NCBI RefSeq assembly: GCF_001273845.1
Contig: NZ_JHBW01000064.1
Location: forward strand, 124,001-188,000
Reading direction: 5' to 3'
Origin: Leucobacter musarum subsp. musarum
Lineage (GTDB): Bacteria; Actinomycetota; Actinomycetes; Actinomycetales; Microbacteriaceae
DNA: 64,000 bases
Both the position numbers and the translations under genes were made by a program. The notes beneath the pieces were generated by a model that was not told where the DNA came from, ran no database searches, and saw only the letters and a program-made list of their open reading frames with translations. This document shows positions 16,964 through 25,824 of the stretch, in pieces (within the stretch, counting starts at the first letter, position 1; each line of letters begins with the position of its first letter).

Positions 16964-18151
16964 TTAGGCAAGAGCGAACCAGTCGTTCACAGTCTGCATG
17001 TCTTTGTCGCCGCGGCCCGAGAGGCAGACGACGAGGTCATGGCCCGGCCCGAGATCACGCGCCAGTGAGATCGCCCCGGCGACGGCGTGCGCGGATTCGA
17101 TTGCTGGAATGATGCCCTCGGTGTGACTGAGCAGCCGGAGGGCTTCCATGGCTTCTGCATCGGTGACCGGGCCGTAGGAGACGCGGCCGTTGTCGTGCAG
17201 CCACGCGTGCGCCGGACCGACCCCGGGGTAGTCGAGGCCGGCAGAGATCGAGTGCGAGTCGAGCGTCTGCCCATCCTCGTCCTGCAGTAAGTAGGAGTGG
17301 GCTCCGTGCAGAATCCCGGGGCGCCCACGCGTGAGCGTGGCAGCGTGACGTGGCGTATCCACACCATCACCGGCCGCCTCGAACCCGTAGAGAGCGACGT
17401 CTGCGTCGTCGAGAAACGCCTCGAACATGCCGATCGAGTTGGAGCCGCCCCCGACGCACGCGACGACGGCGTCGGGGAGGCGACCCCGTCGGGCGAGCGC
17501 CTGCGCTCGGGTCTCGTCACCGATGACGCGTTGAAAATCCCTCACCATCGTCGGAAACGGGTGGGGGCCTGCGGCGGTGCCAAACACGTAGTTCGTGCCG
17601 TCTGCGGTTGCCACCCAGTCGCGGTACGCCTCGTTGATCGCATCGCGCAGAGTTGCCGTGCCGGTGCACACGGGTACGACCGTCGCGCCGAGTAGTCGCA
17701 TGCGCGAGACGTTCAGCGCCTGTCGTTCGACGTCGACTGCGCCCATGTACACGACGCATTCGACACCGAGCAGTGCTGCGGCGGTCGCGGTCGCGACTCC
17801 GTGCTGCCCGGCACCGGTCTCCGCGATCACCCGGCTCTTGCCCTGACGCTGTGCGAGCAGCACCTGACCGAGAGCGTTATTGATCTTGTGGCTTCCGGTG
17901 TGGTTGAGATCTTCGCGCTTCAGCAAGAGCGTCGCGCCCCCGAGGTGCTCGGAGAGTCGCGCGGCCTCGGTGAGTGGCGTCGGCCGACCGGAGTAGTCGA
18001 GCAGAAGATCGGAGAGCCGCTGTTGAAAGTCGGCGTCTTTGCGCGCGGACGCATACGCTTCGGCGAGGGCATCGACGGCAGTCACGAGTGACTCGGCAAT
18101 GTACCGCCCGCCGTAGGGGCCGAATTGCGGCCCAACGGTTCCCTGGAGCAT
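16964..18151 (-). CDS. trpB: Orphan tryptophan synthase beta-chain-like PLP enzyme
   Basis: A fold-type II PLP enzyme of 395 residues matching TrpB in full. The PLP lysine is in [11 protein letters not shown] (near residue 82). [17 protein letters not shown], the phosphate cradle CVGGGSNS and [12 protein letters not shown] are all conserved. TrpB makes tryptophan from indole and serine. No trpA or other trp gene is adjacent: it lies 8 bp after the APC permease and downstream of an aldonate dehydratase, all in one direction. The start at 18151 gives [20 protein letters not shown], the standard TrpB N-terminus; the frame stays open upstream into the permease but that part is not conserved. It may serve as a beta-replacement or dehydratase enzyme rather than in tryptophan synthesis. 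Confidence 0.85.
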   Translation of the reverse strand: MLQGTVGPQFGPYGGRYIAESLVTAVDALAEAYASARKDADFQQRLSDLLLDYSGRPTPLTEAARLSEHLGGATLLLKREDLNHTGSHKINNALGQVLLAQRQGKSRVIAETGAGQHGVATATAAALLGVECVVYMGAVDVERQALNVSRMRLLGATVVPVCTGTATLRDAINEAYRDWVATADGTNYVFGTAAGPHPFPTMVRDFQRVIGDETRAQALARRGRLPDAVVACVGGGSNSIGMFEAFLDDADVALYGFEAAGDGVDTPRHAATLTRGRPGILHGAHSYLLQDEDGQTLDSHSISAGLDYPGVGPAHAWLHDNGRVSYGPVTDAEAMEALRLLSHTEGIIPAIESAHAVAGAISLARDLGPGHDLVVCLSGRGDKDMQTVNDWFALA

Positions 18152-18159
18152 CGCTCCGC

Positions 18160-19617
18160 CTAGTACTTCTGGCGCCCGAGGCGCGCGTAGATGTCTGGCC
18201 GTCGCGTGCGCAACACGCGTGCGTAGAGGAAGCCACCGATGAACAGTGCGAACGTCAGCCCCATGAAGATCACGGTGATGGCCCCGGAGCCACCGACCAG
18301 CTCGGGGAAGTTCGCGATCGCGACCACGGTCACGACGCCCAGGAACACGGCACTGATGGCTGGCGCGACCAGCGACTTCCACACCGATTCAGGGGCGCTG
18401 CGCCGCTTGCGCAGAAAGTAGACGAACACGGCGGCGCTCGCGATGAACATCAGCAGCAGCACCGAGAACGTGCCGCTCCCGCTGGCCACAACGTAGAGCT
18501 GCTCGGGAGGCATGCTGAGTGCCGCGAACAGTATCGTCGCGAGCGCCCAGACGACGCCCACCGTGAGCGCAGACAGGTACGGCGAATTGTGCTTCGGGTG
18601 CACCTGGCCGAGCGCGCGCGGCAGCGCATGATCCCGTGCGAGGGAGAAGCCGTATCGGGCCGCGATGTTCTGGATCGACAGCATGCAGGCGAGTGTCGAG
18701 GTAATAAGCAGGATCGTCATGACGTCGGCGAAGATCTTGCCGAGCAGCAGCACGATCGAGTTGTGGAACAGGTTCGCCGTGTCAGTCGTCGCGGCGGTCT
18801 GCACGCCGTCGGTGCCGAAGAACGCCACGTAGGCGGCGGCGGTGGCCGCGTAGAAGAGACCGATGCCGAGCACGGAGAGATACGTGGCGCGCGGGATGGT
18901 GCGGGCCGGGTCCTTCACTTCTTCACGGTAGATCACCGTGGCTTCGAAACCGAAGAAGTTGCCGATGGCGAAGAGCAGCGCGAGACCGAACGTCGCGTCG
19001 CTGGGGCGCGGCAGAGATACCGAGAAGTCGGCACCGCTCGTCACGTTGTGCGCGAACGCGGCGACGTCGTACACGACGATGATGAGCACCTCGAGCACCA
19101 TCACAATGGTCAGCACTTTCGCCGACAGGTCGATGCGGTTGTAGGCGAAGAATGTCGTCAGCACAATGATCGCGAGGGCGTACCAGTACCAGGGAATGTC
19201 GGGGCCGCCGAGCGTGTGCACGACGAAGCCGCTCATGGTGACAGCGAAGAACACGGGGGCGAAATAGCCGATGAAGAGGTATCCGACCAGCGCGAGGAAT
19301 GCACTGCCGAGTCCAGCCGCCTTGCCGAGCCCAGCAGTGACGAACGAGTAGAAACCGCCGGGGTTCTCGATGCGGCGACTCATCAGTACGAAACCGACCG
19401 AGAAGATCAGCAGCATCGCCGTCATGATGAGGTAGATCGCCGGAGCGGTGTTGCCGCCGAACATGAGGAGCACCGGCATGGTGCCGGCGACGGTCGCCAG
19501 GGGGGATGAGAACGCGAGCACGCTCATGGCGAGGGTTCCCACGCCCATATTGCCCTGAAGTCGATTGATGGTGGTGGTGTCGAGCGGGGGTTCGACCGCC
19601 TGCTGCTGTGTTGCCAT
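18160..19617 (-). CDS. APC superfamily permease (paralogue of the one at 8492)
   Basis: A multi-helix APC transporter, 485 residues. It shares long blocks with the permease at 8492: [15 protein letters not shown] near residue 26, [15 protein letters not shown], [26 protein letters not shown] and [16 protein letters not shown], so the two are recent paralogues or one was copied within the block. The ATG at 19617 is preferred over a GTG 9 bp upstream; ribosome binding is weak (GCGAGTG). It sits 8 bp before trpB, almost certainly co-transcribed with it, and after a hairpin that follows the dehydratase gene. Likely imports an amino-acid-like substrate for this unit. Confidence 0.87.
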   Translation of the reverse strand: MATQQQAVEPPLDTTTINRLQGNMGVGTLAMSVLAFSSPLATVAGTMPVLLMFGGNTAPAIYLIMTAMLLIFSVGFVLMSRRIENPGGFYSFVTAGLGKAAGLGSAFLALVGYLFIGYFAPVFFAVTMSGFVVHTLGGPDIPWYWYALAIIVLTTFFAYNRIDLSAKVLTIVMVLEVLIIVVYDVAAFAHNVTSGADFSVSLPRPSDATFGLALLFAIGNFFGFEATVIYREEVKDPARTIPRATYLSVLGIGLFYAATAAAYVAFFGTDGVQTAATTDTANLFHNSIVLLLGKIFADVMTILLITSTLACMLSIQNIAARYGFSLARDHALPRALGQVHPKHNSPYLSALTVGVVWALATILFAALSMPPEQLYVVASGSGTFSVLLLMFIASAAVFVYFLRKRRSAPESVWKSLVAPAISAVFLGVVTVVAIANFPELVGGSGAITVIFMGLTFALFIGGFLYARVLRTRRPDIYARLGRQKY

Positions 19618-19648
19618 GAGATTCACTCGCTGTCGTCGTCATTGAAGA

Positions 19649-19682
19649 CCTGGCGCACCGCACGCGGATGCGGTGCGCCAGG
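19649..19682 (-). terminator. 14-bp perfect hairpin between dehydratase and permease genes
   Basis: The stem (19649-19662 with 19669-19682, 6-nt loop) is GC-rich and perfect, 52 bp after the dehydratase stop on the minus strand. It lacks a clear T run. No copy of the shared operator lies between it and the permease, so it may act as a partial terminator or mRNA-stabiliser within one operon. Confidence 0.55.
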
Positions 19683-19733
19683 AGGAGAAATACTGTGGAG
19701 AGGGCTGAGGCGCGCGGCCTCAGAAGCGGCCGG

Positions 19734-21494
19734 TCACCAGCCGCCCTGCCAACCGGTGAAGAGACCGTAGGGCAATCGCTGCGGTTCTTCATCGGGAATG
19801 GCGTGCAAGAAGTCGAAGTCGCAGCCCTCATCGGCCTGCGTCACATGGTCGACGAAGAGACGCCCGTAGCCACGGTTGTACTTGCGGGGCGGCAGCTCGA
19901 CCTCGGCAAGGCGCCGTTCCAGTTCATCTGCCGGAATGTCGAGATCCAGGCGTTGGGTGGAGACGTCGAGCACGATCGGGTCGCCGTCGCGCACCACAGC
20001 CAGCGGGCCGCCTGCCGCCGCCTCGGGCGAAACGTGCAGGATCGTGGTGCCGAAGGCGGTGCCGCTCATGCGAGCGTCCGAGATGCGTACGACGTCGCGG
20101 ATGCCACGCTTCAAGAGCTTTTCCGGGATGGGGAGCATGCCCCACTCGGGCATGCCCGGTGCGCCGGCCGGGCCGCAATTGCGCAGCACCAGCACCGAAT
20201 CCTCGGTGATGTCGAGATCGGGATCGTCGATGCGTCGACCGAGGTCGGTCATGTCATCGAAGACGACCGCGGGCCCGCGATGCGTGAGCAGCTCGGGGCT
20301 CGCCGCACTGCGCTTGATAACCGCGCCTTTCGGTGCCAATGATCCGCGCACCACCGCGATGCCGCCGGAGGCGTCAAAGGGGGTCTCGAGCTTCGAAATG
20401 ACCTCGCCATCGGGCTCGGGCGCGTTCGCGAACCCGGCTGCGAGTGATTCACCGGTCACCGTAATGGCGTCGCCTTTGAGCAGCGGTGAGAGTTCTTTCA
20501 GCACTGCGCCGATGCCGCCGGCATTGAAGAGCTGCTGCACGAGGTATTCGCCAGAGGGCCGCACGTTCACGATGCGCGGCGTGCGCTCCGAGATCTGGTG
20601 GAAGCGGTCGAGATCGAGCTCGTACCCGACTCGGCGTGCGAGCGCGAGCAAGTGCAGCACGGCGTTGGTGGAACCGCCCACCGCCATGAGCAGGGTAATC
20701 GCGTTGTCGAACGCATCGGGAGTGAGGATCTCGCGCGGCGTCGGCCCGCCGGTGAGCGCCATCTCGACGGCACGTCGTCCGGTCGCCTCGGCCGCTTGCG
20801 CCCGCCGGGCGTGCACGGCGGGGATCGCTGCCGTCGACGGCAAGCACATGCCGAGCGCCTCGGTGATCGAGGTCATCGTCGAAGCGGTGCCCATCTCGCT
20901 GCAGTGACCTGCAGTCGGCTTTGCTGACGCCTCCAATTCGTCGAAGTCGGCCTGCGTCATGCGACCAGCGCGCAACTCATCGGCGTACTTCCACGTATCG
21001 GTACCGACGCCGAGCTGCTTCCCTCGGAAGACCGCGGGCTCCTGGGGGCCGCCTGTCAGCATGATCGTGGGGATGTCGGCGCTTGCCGCACCCATGAGCT
21101 GGGCAGGCACCGTCTTGTCGCAGCCGCCGAGCAGCACGATCGCATCCAGCGGATACGCGCGGATCGATTCTTCGACGTCCATTGCCATGAGGTTGCGGAA
21201 CTGCATGGCGGAGGGCTTCATGAGGCTCTCGCCGAGTGAGATGGTCGGGAATTCGAGCGGCAGTCCGCCCGCCATCAACACTCCGCGCTTCACCGAGTCG
21301 GCGAGCAGCTTGAAGTGAATGTTGCAATTGACGAGTTCCGACCAGGAGTTTGCGATGCCGATCACCGGTCGATCCTTGATGGCGAAGCCCGAGAAGCCCT
21401 CTGCCTGGATGGCGGTGCGGTGCACGAAGCCTGTGAGATCGTGCGGGGCGAACCAGCGCGCGCTGCGGAGGTCGGCCTGGGGTGAGTCTTCCAT
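19734..21494 (-). CDS. IlvD/Edd family dehydratase, aldonate-dehydratase-like
   Basis: A Fe-S cluster/Mg-dependent dehydratase of about 586 residues. The three cluster cysteines are visible in SELVNCNIHF, LLGGCDKTVP and TAGHCSEMGTASTM. The run RGVLMAGGLPLEFPTISLGE and the catalytic region RISDARMSGTAFGTTILHVS place it with L-arabonate/xylonate/gluconate-type dehydratases rather than housekeeping IlvD. It would turn an aldonic acid into a 2-keto-3-deoxy acid. Start: the ATG at 21494 (12 nt after GAAGGA) and one at 21506 are both possible. It is divergent from a Gfo/Idh dehydrogenase, with operator copy 5 in between, and is first in the dehydratase-permease-trpB set. Confidence 0.85.
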   Translation of the reverse strand: MEDSPQADLRSARWFAPHDLTGFVHRTAIQAEGFSGFAIKDRPVIGIANSWSELVNCNIHFKLLADSVKRGVLMAGGLPLEFPTISLGESLMKPSAMQFRNLMAMDVEESIRAYPLDAIVLLGGCDKTVPAQLMGAASADIPTIMLTGGPQEPAVFRGKQLGVGTDTWKYADELRAGRMTQADFDELEASAKPTAGHCSEMGTASTMTSITEALGMCLPSTAAIPAVHARRAQAAEATGRRAVEMALTGGPTPREILTPDAFDNAITLLMAVGGSTNAVLHLLALARRVGYELDLDRFHQISERTPRIVNVRPSGEYLVQQLFNAGGIGAVLKELSPLLKGDAITVTGESLAAGFANAPEPDGEVISKLETPFDASGGIAVVRGSLAPKGAVIKRSAASPELLTHRGPAVVFDDMTDLGRRIDDPDLDITEDSVLVLRNCGPAGAPGMPEWGMLPIPEKLLKRGIRDVVRISDARMSGTAFGTTILHVSPEAAAGGPLAVVRDGDPIVLDVSTQRLDLDIPADELERRLAEVELPPRKYNRGYGRLFVDHVTQADEGCDFDFLHAIPDEEPQRLPYGLFTGWQGGW

Positions 21495-21626
21495 TCTGGT
21501 ATTCATTCCTTCTCGTTGGGATGAGAAGACGAATGCCTCGGTGGAGCCGACATGACGTTCGAACTCCATTGTCAGCATTGCGTCGCCGATTGCACCCCAG
21601 TACAGCAACTGGCGAGCATCGGAACC

Positions 21627-21643
21627 TGTTCCAGATTGAGACA
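21627..21643 (+). promoter_or_regulatory. Catabolic-regulon operator, copy 5 (between divergent dehydratase and Gfo/Idh genes)
   Basis: TGTTCCAGATTGAGACA; its reverse complement TGTCTCAATCTGGAACA matches the shared consensus closely. It lies 88 bp before the Gfo/Idh start and 133 bp before the dehydratase start, so it can serve both directions. Confidence 0.66.
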
Positions 21644-21730
21644 GCCATGCACGTCGAGGCCAGACGTAACCTGGCGCAGGCGTCAGCGAACGAACGCCGA
21701 AACATCGCAGGTGAAGACGAAGGAGTCGTA

Positions 21731-22915
21731 ATGGTGAGCAACGAGCGCATTGGCGTCGGGCTGATTTCGGTGGGATGGATGGGGCGCCTACATGCGCGGG
21801 CGTACCTGGCGACGAGCCAGTTCTTTCCTGAGCTTGAACGCCACCCTGAGTTGGTGATTGCGGCGGATCCCGATGCGTCGGGTCGCCAACACGCTGCCGA
21901 CGCGCTCGGGTTCCGAGAGACCACGGCTGACTATCACGAGCTGCTGGCGCACCCCGACGTCGACGTTGTCTCGATCTGCGCACCGAACTTCTTGCACCAC
22001 GAGGTCGCTCTCGCGGCGATCGCGGCGGGCAAACCTTTCTGGATCGAGAAGCCGATGGGCATCAGCGCGACCCAATCGCGCGAGATCGCGCAGGGCGCGG
22101 CGGCAGCCGGTCTCATCACGGCGGTCGGATTCAACTACCGCCATGCGCCTGCGGTGGCTGAAGCGCGTCGACTCGTACGGAGCGGAGAACTCGGCACGAT
22201 CACGAATGTGCAGATGCGACTGCTCACGAGCTACGCATCTGACCCACAGCAAGTCTTCACTTGGAGGTACGAGAAAGAGCGTGCCGGTACTGGCGTACTG
22301 GGCGACGTGCTCTCTCACGGCTTCGACCTCGCACAGTTCGTCGTCGGTCGCGTGGAGTCGCTGAATGCGATTACCGAAACCTTCATTCCGCAGCGCCCGC
22401 TCCCGGCCGGCAACTCGGCGAACAGCTTCGCGAAGGGTGAGGCGTCGACGACCCTGCGAGACGTGGAGAACGAGGATTATGCCGCAGCGCTGGCGCGATT
22501 CGAGAACGGGGCCGTGGGGTACTTCGAGTCGACGCGCGTCGGCATCGGCCCCCACGCCGAATACATCTTGGAGGTCTACGGCACGCAGGGTTCGATCCGC
22601 TGGAACTTCGAGCGCATGAATCAGCTCGAGGTTGCGACAGACCTGCGCGGGTACCAGACCGTACTGACGGATACGAGCTTCGGCGAGTTTGGTCGGTTCC
22701 AGCCGAACGCGGGCCCGGGCATCGGATTCAACGATCTCAAGACGATCGAAGCCGCGCTGTTCATCCGATCGGTGATCGAGAACGAGCAGCTGGCGCCTTC
22801 GGTCGCAGACGGCTGGTCGGCTTCGGAGCTCGTCGACGCATCGGTGCGCAGTGCGGAGTTGGGCGCGTGGGTGAGTGTCCCCGAGGTCGATGGGGTCACC
22901 ACTTATAACCGCTAG
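21731..22915 (+). CDS. Gfo/Idh/MocA family oxidoreductase
   Basis: An NAD(P)-dependent sugar/cyclitol dehydrogenase, 394 residues. The Rossmann start is IGVGLISVGWMGRLHARAY, with Ser/Trp replacing usual glycines. The EKP motif is IEKPMGIS near residue 106, followed by GFNYRHAPAVAEARRLVRSG. The substrate domain contains GTGVLGDVLSHGFDLAQFV, with the catalytic His/Asp pattern. ATG at 21731 has GAAGGAG 6-12 nt upstream; the open frame before it covers the regulatory region and is not used. It is divergent from the aldonate dehydratase. A sugar-lactone or keto-sugar-forming step ahead of the dehydratase is a reasonable but unproved role. Confidence 0.86.
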   Translation: MVSNERIGVGLISVGWMGRLHARAYLATSQFFPELERHPELVIAADPDASGRQHAADALGFRETTADYHELLAHPDVDVVSICAPNFLHHEVALAAIAAGKPFWIEKPMGISATQSREIAQGAAAAGLITAVGFNYRHAPAVAEARRLVRSGELGTITNVQMRLLTSYASDPQQVFTWRYEKERAGTGVLGDVLSHGFDLAQFVVGRVESLNAITETFIPQRPLPAGNSANSFAKGEASTTLRDVENEDYAAALARFENGAVGYFESTRVGIGPHAEYILEVYGTQGSIRWNFERMNQLEVATDLRGYQTVLTDTSFGEFGRFQPNAGPGIGFNDLKTIEAALFIRSVIENEQLAPSVADGWSASELVDASVRSAELGAWVSVPEVDGVTTYNR

Positions 22916-22963
22916 CGGGACTCGGGAGCCCGCGCGAGTGTGCGCACCATTCAGCGGTAACGC

Positions 22964-23010
22964 GCAGTGCCGGGGGCCCGGCCAGAGCTGGCCCGGATAC
23001 CCGGCACTGC
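22964..23010. terminator. Bidirectional hairpin between convergent Gfo/Idh and CsbD genes
   Basis: Outer 11-bp perfect arms (22964-22974 and 23000-23010) enclose a further GC-rich helix. It sits between two converging stop codons (22915 and 23024), so it can serve both. Confidence 0.7.
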
Positions 23011-23023
23011 GGCGGGAACGGCC

Positions 23024-23197
23024 TTACTTGGAGAACGTATCCTTGACGTCTTCGGCGGCCTTCTTCACCTGTGCTTTGGCCTGATCGGCCTTGCCCTCAG
23101 CGGCGAGCTTGTCGTTGTCGGTCGCATTACCGATCGCTTCCTTCGCCTTGCCGGTGAGGTCTTGCGCAGCGTTCTTGATCTTGTCGTCGAGTCCCAT
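23024..23197 (-). CDS. CsbD family general-stress protein
   Basis: A 57-residue very hydrophilic, Ala/Lys/Asp-rich protein beginning MGLDDKIKNAAQDLTGKAKE and ending DVKDTFSK. This is the CsbD-like pattern: GKAKEAIGNATDN then a Lys/Ala-rich amphipathic tail. CsbD-like proteins are sigma-factor-controlled stress proteins of unknown biochemistry. The start ATG has GAAAGGAACC 4-13 nt upstream. It is last in the envelope-stress set, 50 bp after the DUF6286-like gene. Confidence 0.85.
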   Translation of the reverse strand: MGLDDKIKNAAQDLTGKAKEAIGNATDNDKLAAEGKADQAKAQVKKAAEDVKDTFSK

Positions 23198-23247
23198 GAT
23201 GGGTTCCTTTCGTGGTGAGACTCGCCAGCGGGTTCGCTAGCGAGGGA

Positions 23248-23862
23248 TCAGTGCACCCGCCGCTCGTCTCGGGCGAGCCGAGCGCGGATGCCGGTATGGA
23301 TGGAGATGAACGTGTCGAGCTGTTGGCCCGTGAGCGTCGCAAGATTCTCGACGAGTTCGTCGGTCATCGCTGCGATCTGACGCGGGCTGGTGTTCTGCCG
23401 CGGGGTGATCGCCACGTGCAGCACGGGGTCGCCCGCGACTTCGCTCGCGGTCACGCGACTCGATAAGACTTCGTCGTGCGCATCGATCGCCTGTTTCACG
23501 GCCGAAGCGGCGAAGCCTTCGGTGACGACGATGCGGCCTGCCTCGTTCTCGCCGGCGGTCGCCTGCAGCGCGGTGCGCCGCCGACCGCGGATCGTGCGTG
23601 CGACCAGAACCGTCAGCAGCACGACGAGTAGCAGGAGCGCGGCAACCAATGCCAGGGCGATCCAGGCGAGTTGCGTACCCGCAATCGCCGTGGCGTCCCA
23701 AGCTGAGGAGATCCAGTGCTCTGTATCGCCGCCGATGCCGGCCCATGTGTCAGAAACCTGAGGGATGCTCGCCGTGAGGATCAGCAGCCCGCCGATCGCG
23801 GCGAGCACCGCGCCGAGGATGAACAGCACGAGGCGATTCACCACGCGATTCGTCCGATTCAT
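23248..23862 (-). CDS. Membrane protein of the Asp23/AmaP-type envelope stress cassette (DUF6286-like)
   Basis: 204 residues with two N-terminal membrane helices (VLFILGAVLAAIGGLLIL near residue 11 and IALALVAALLLLVVLLTVLV near 68), followed by an Arg-rich stretch and a soluble domain with VTEGFAASAVKQAIDAHDEVLSSRV and DPVLHVAITPR. Architecture and place match the AmaP-like or DUF6286 membrane partners that anchor Asp23 proteins at the cell envelope. It overlaps the upstream gene's stop by ATGA. Biochemical function unknown. Confidence 0.72.
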   Translation of the reverse strand: MNRTNRVVNRLVLFILGAVLAAIGGLLILTASIPQVSDTWAGIGGDTEHWISSAWDATAIAGTQLAWIALALVAALLLLVVLLTVLVARTIRGRRRTALQATAGENEAGRIVVTEGFAASAVKQAIDAHDEVLSSRVTASEVAGDPVLHVAITPRQNTSPRQIAAMTDELVENLATLTGQQLDTFISIHTGIRARLARDERRVH

Positions 23863-24443
23863 GGTGTGGCCTCCTGCTGCTGCTGGTTCACTCGGACCGA
23901 CACCCGGGGCTTCGTCCGCAGACGGTACTCCTCGATTTCGCTGTCGACGACGACGCGCACGCGATCTTTCTCCATCTCTATGCCCGCCTCGGGCGTCACC
24001 GACACATCGATCACCCGATGTCCGACACCGACGCGCACGCGACCTCGAGCCACGAAGAGTTCGTCGCTCACCCGTTGCGCGATGGCTGCTGCGATCACGC
24101 CGTTGTCAGCAACCACTGCGCGTCGCTCACCCCACTGCATTTCGTGCTTCGACAGGCGTCCCGGCGCGAGCGCGAGCACGATACACACGAGTCCAAGCAG
24201 TGCGATGACGATGCCGGCGGTGATCGTTACGCCCGCGGGAACCTCGGTCGGCAAGCCGACGACCCAGCCGAACGCTGCCGCGGGACCGACCAAGAGTGCG
24301 GGCTGACCCGCGAGGCTCAGTATGATCTCGAGCGCCGCATACGTGAGCGCAAGGATCAAGATCACCACAGCGATGATCATCGCGACGGTACGGGGTGAGT
24401 GCGTCTCTCGACGCACCACACGACTCAGCGAACTGGTACTCAT
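23859..24443 (-). CDS. Second membrane protein of the Asp23/AmaP-type cassette (DUF6286-like)
   Basis: 194 residues with two N-terminal helices (AMIIAVVILILALTYAAL near residue 21, and ITAGIVIALLGLVCIVLAL near 73) and a C-terminal soluble domain carrying VADNGVIAAAIAQRVSDELFVARGRVRV. The layout is that of its downstream neighbour, and the two overlap by 4 bp. It ends in a Gln-rich tail. Probably one of a pair of envelope anchors for the Asp23-like proteins encoded just upstream. Confidence 0.72.
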   Translation of the reverse strand: MSTSSLSRVVRRETHSPRTVAMIIAVVILILALTYAALEIILSLAGQPALLVGPAAAFGWVVGLPTEVPAGVTITAGIVIALLGLVCIVLALAPGRLSKHEMQWGERRAVVADNGVIAAAIAQRVSDELFVARGRVRVGVGHRVIDVSVTPEAGIEMEKDRVRVVVDSEIEEYRLRTKPRVSVRVNQQQQEATP

Positions 24444-24835
24444 CGCACCCTCCTCTGCAGGGGAATACAGGCACGGTCAATAGTGAGATTCACGCGAGAC
24501 ACCGGGCGCCCGAGTGACGCCCCTGCGGAGGCGGCAACCTGCTGCTGCACGGCCTCGGCGAGTTCCATCACCGTTGGGCTGCGCTGCACCGCGCCAGAGT
24601 CACCGAGTGCAGGGACGGGGAGCGGCACGCGGGCGTTGATCACTACACCGTCCAGTGACGCGGCGGCGTGGACCCGCACGTCGCGAGAACTACTGTGCAC
24701 GGCGGTGGCGACGACGTGCGTGACAAGCTTCTGCAGCACGCTGTCGCGCACCGTCACACGACCCGGCACAGCCGAGGAGCCCGCAGCGTCACCCCCGCGG
24801 GTGTCACCCCGTGCGGCGCTCTCGTTGGCAGACAT
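24440..24835 (-). CDS. Asp23/Gls24-like envelope stress protein, short form
   Basis: 131 residues without a signal peptide. The core RVTVRDSVLQKLVTHVVATAVHSSSRDVRVHAAASLDGVVI resembles Asp23/Gls24, and MELAEAVQQQVAASAGASLGRPVSRVNLTI corresponds to the C-terminal strand-helix part. It overlaps the DUF2273 stop through TAATG and the next gene through ATGA, so it is translated from one coupled message. Assigned from pattern and position; sequence similarity to full-length Asp23 is modest. Confidence 0.68.
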   Translation of the reverse strand: MSANESAARGDTRGGDAAGSSAVPGRVTVRDSVLQKLVTHVVATAVHSSSRDVRVHAAASLDGVVINARVPLPVPALGDSGAVQRSPTVMELAEAVQQQVAASAGASLGRPVSRVNLTIDRACIPLQRRVR

Positions 24836-25023
24836 TACGAGGTCTTCCGCCCCGAGAGGGCTCCCGCGAGGTCACGCACATCGAGCTTCCCCGAAGCGAT
24901 GCGCCCAATGGCAGCCCCGATCGTCATGAAGAGTGCGACCAGGAGAAACCCCCAGAAGCCGAACACGAGCGCCGAGATGGCCAGCACCGCGCCGATGAGG
25001 GCGCCGACGACGGTCGCGCTCAT
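24835..25023 (-). CDS. Small integral membrane protein (DUF2273-like)
   Basis: 62 residues: a hydrophobic hairpin (VVGALIGAVLAISALVFGF and LLVALFMTIGAAIG) followed by RIASGKLDVRDLAGALSGRK. Small DUF2273 proteins regularly accompany asp23/amaP genes. It overlaps both neighbours through TAATG junctions. Confidence 0.78.
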   Translation of the reverse strand: MSATVVGALIGAVLAISALVFGFWGFLLVALFMTIGAAIGRIASGKLDVRDLAGALSGRKTS

Positions 25024-25562
25024 TACGCCACTCGCGATTCAACGTCGTCGTCATCTTCCGTGCCCGGCACGTGCACGTCGTTCACCTCGACGTTCACCTC
25101 GACCACCTCGAGGCCGGCCAACTGGGTGATTGCGCCGGCCACGGCGGAGCGCACGCGCTCTGCAACCTCATGGATCGGAGCGGGGTACGCAACGACGATC
25201 GTGATGTCTGCGGCGGCCTGCGTTTCGCCGACCTCGACCTTCACGCCCTGTCCGAGATCGGTCGCGTTTACTGCATCGCGGATCGCGCCGAACGCGCGGG
25301 CTCCACCGCCGCCAAGCGCGTGCACGCCAGGAACCTCGCGCGCCGCGATGCCGGCGACCTTGGCAATGACGCCATCGGAGATGATGGTTTTGCCTTCGGT
25401 GTGCACGTCACTCGGAGCTGCAGGGGCAGTGGTCGACTTCGCGCGGTCGACGCGCGGCCGCGGCGTTCCTGCGGTCGCTTCGACGGCGCCTGAATGAGGG
25501 CTAACGGCCTCGGCGACATCGGCGGGCGTGGCGTCGACGGTGTGCTTCTGGTTCTCGGTCAT
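25023..25562 (-). CDS. Asp23/Gls24 family envelope stress response protein
   Basis: 179 residues. A disordered Thr/Ala/Pro-rich N-terminal ~70 residues precede the Asp23 core: GKTIISDGVIAKVAGIAARE, VPGVHALGG, VKVEVGETQAAADITIVVAY and HEVAERVRSAVAGAITQLAG, then VEVNVEVNDVHVP, the standard final strand. Asp23 is an alkaline-shock/cell-wall-stress protein anchored under the membrane by AmaP. The ATG at 25562 has GGAG 7-10 nt upstream; an open extension before it is unlikely. First gene of the cassette, behind an AT-rich upstream region (25615-25690) that contrasts with the GC-rich genes. Confidence 0.88.
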   Translation of the reverse strand: MTENQKHTVDATPADVAEAVSPHSGAVEATAGTPRPRVDRAKSTTAPAAPSDVHTEGKTIISDGVIAKVAGIAAREVPGVHALGGGGARAFGAIRDAVNATDLGQGVKVEVGETQAAADITIVVAYPAPIHEVAERVRSAVAGAITQLAGLEVVEVNVEVNDVHVPGTEDDDDVESRVA

Positions 25563-25824
25563 GAGATGCTCCGATCTGTGTGTCGCGGAACCCCATGCGG
25601 GGTCGAGCTCATCGTGAGTTCTACCTATAAGAGACCACAAGTTCGGAAAATGTCACAAAAAACTTCATACTTTTTTTCTGCGAGTGTAAGCGAGCGTTAT
25701 GGTGCCGCGTTGTCGTGGTGGAAAATCCCAGGTCAGAGTAAATTGCGGCTGTGTTGCAGGTGAGCGCATTGCGCCGCAACCCCTCAACGTCGCGGCTGCG
25801 CGATCCGGCACCAGGAAGGCTCGG

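Noticed and set aside
16964-18382. A longer TrpB starting inside the permease gene
   Set aside because: The extra 77 residues are Arg/His-rich and unlike any TrpB N-terminus; [17 protein letters not shown] is the standard start.
17974-19509. A 511-codon plus-strand frame over trpB and the APC permease
   Set aside because: His/Glu/Arg-rich composition typical of reverse frames over membrane-protein genes; both sense genes have full family motifs.
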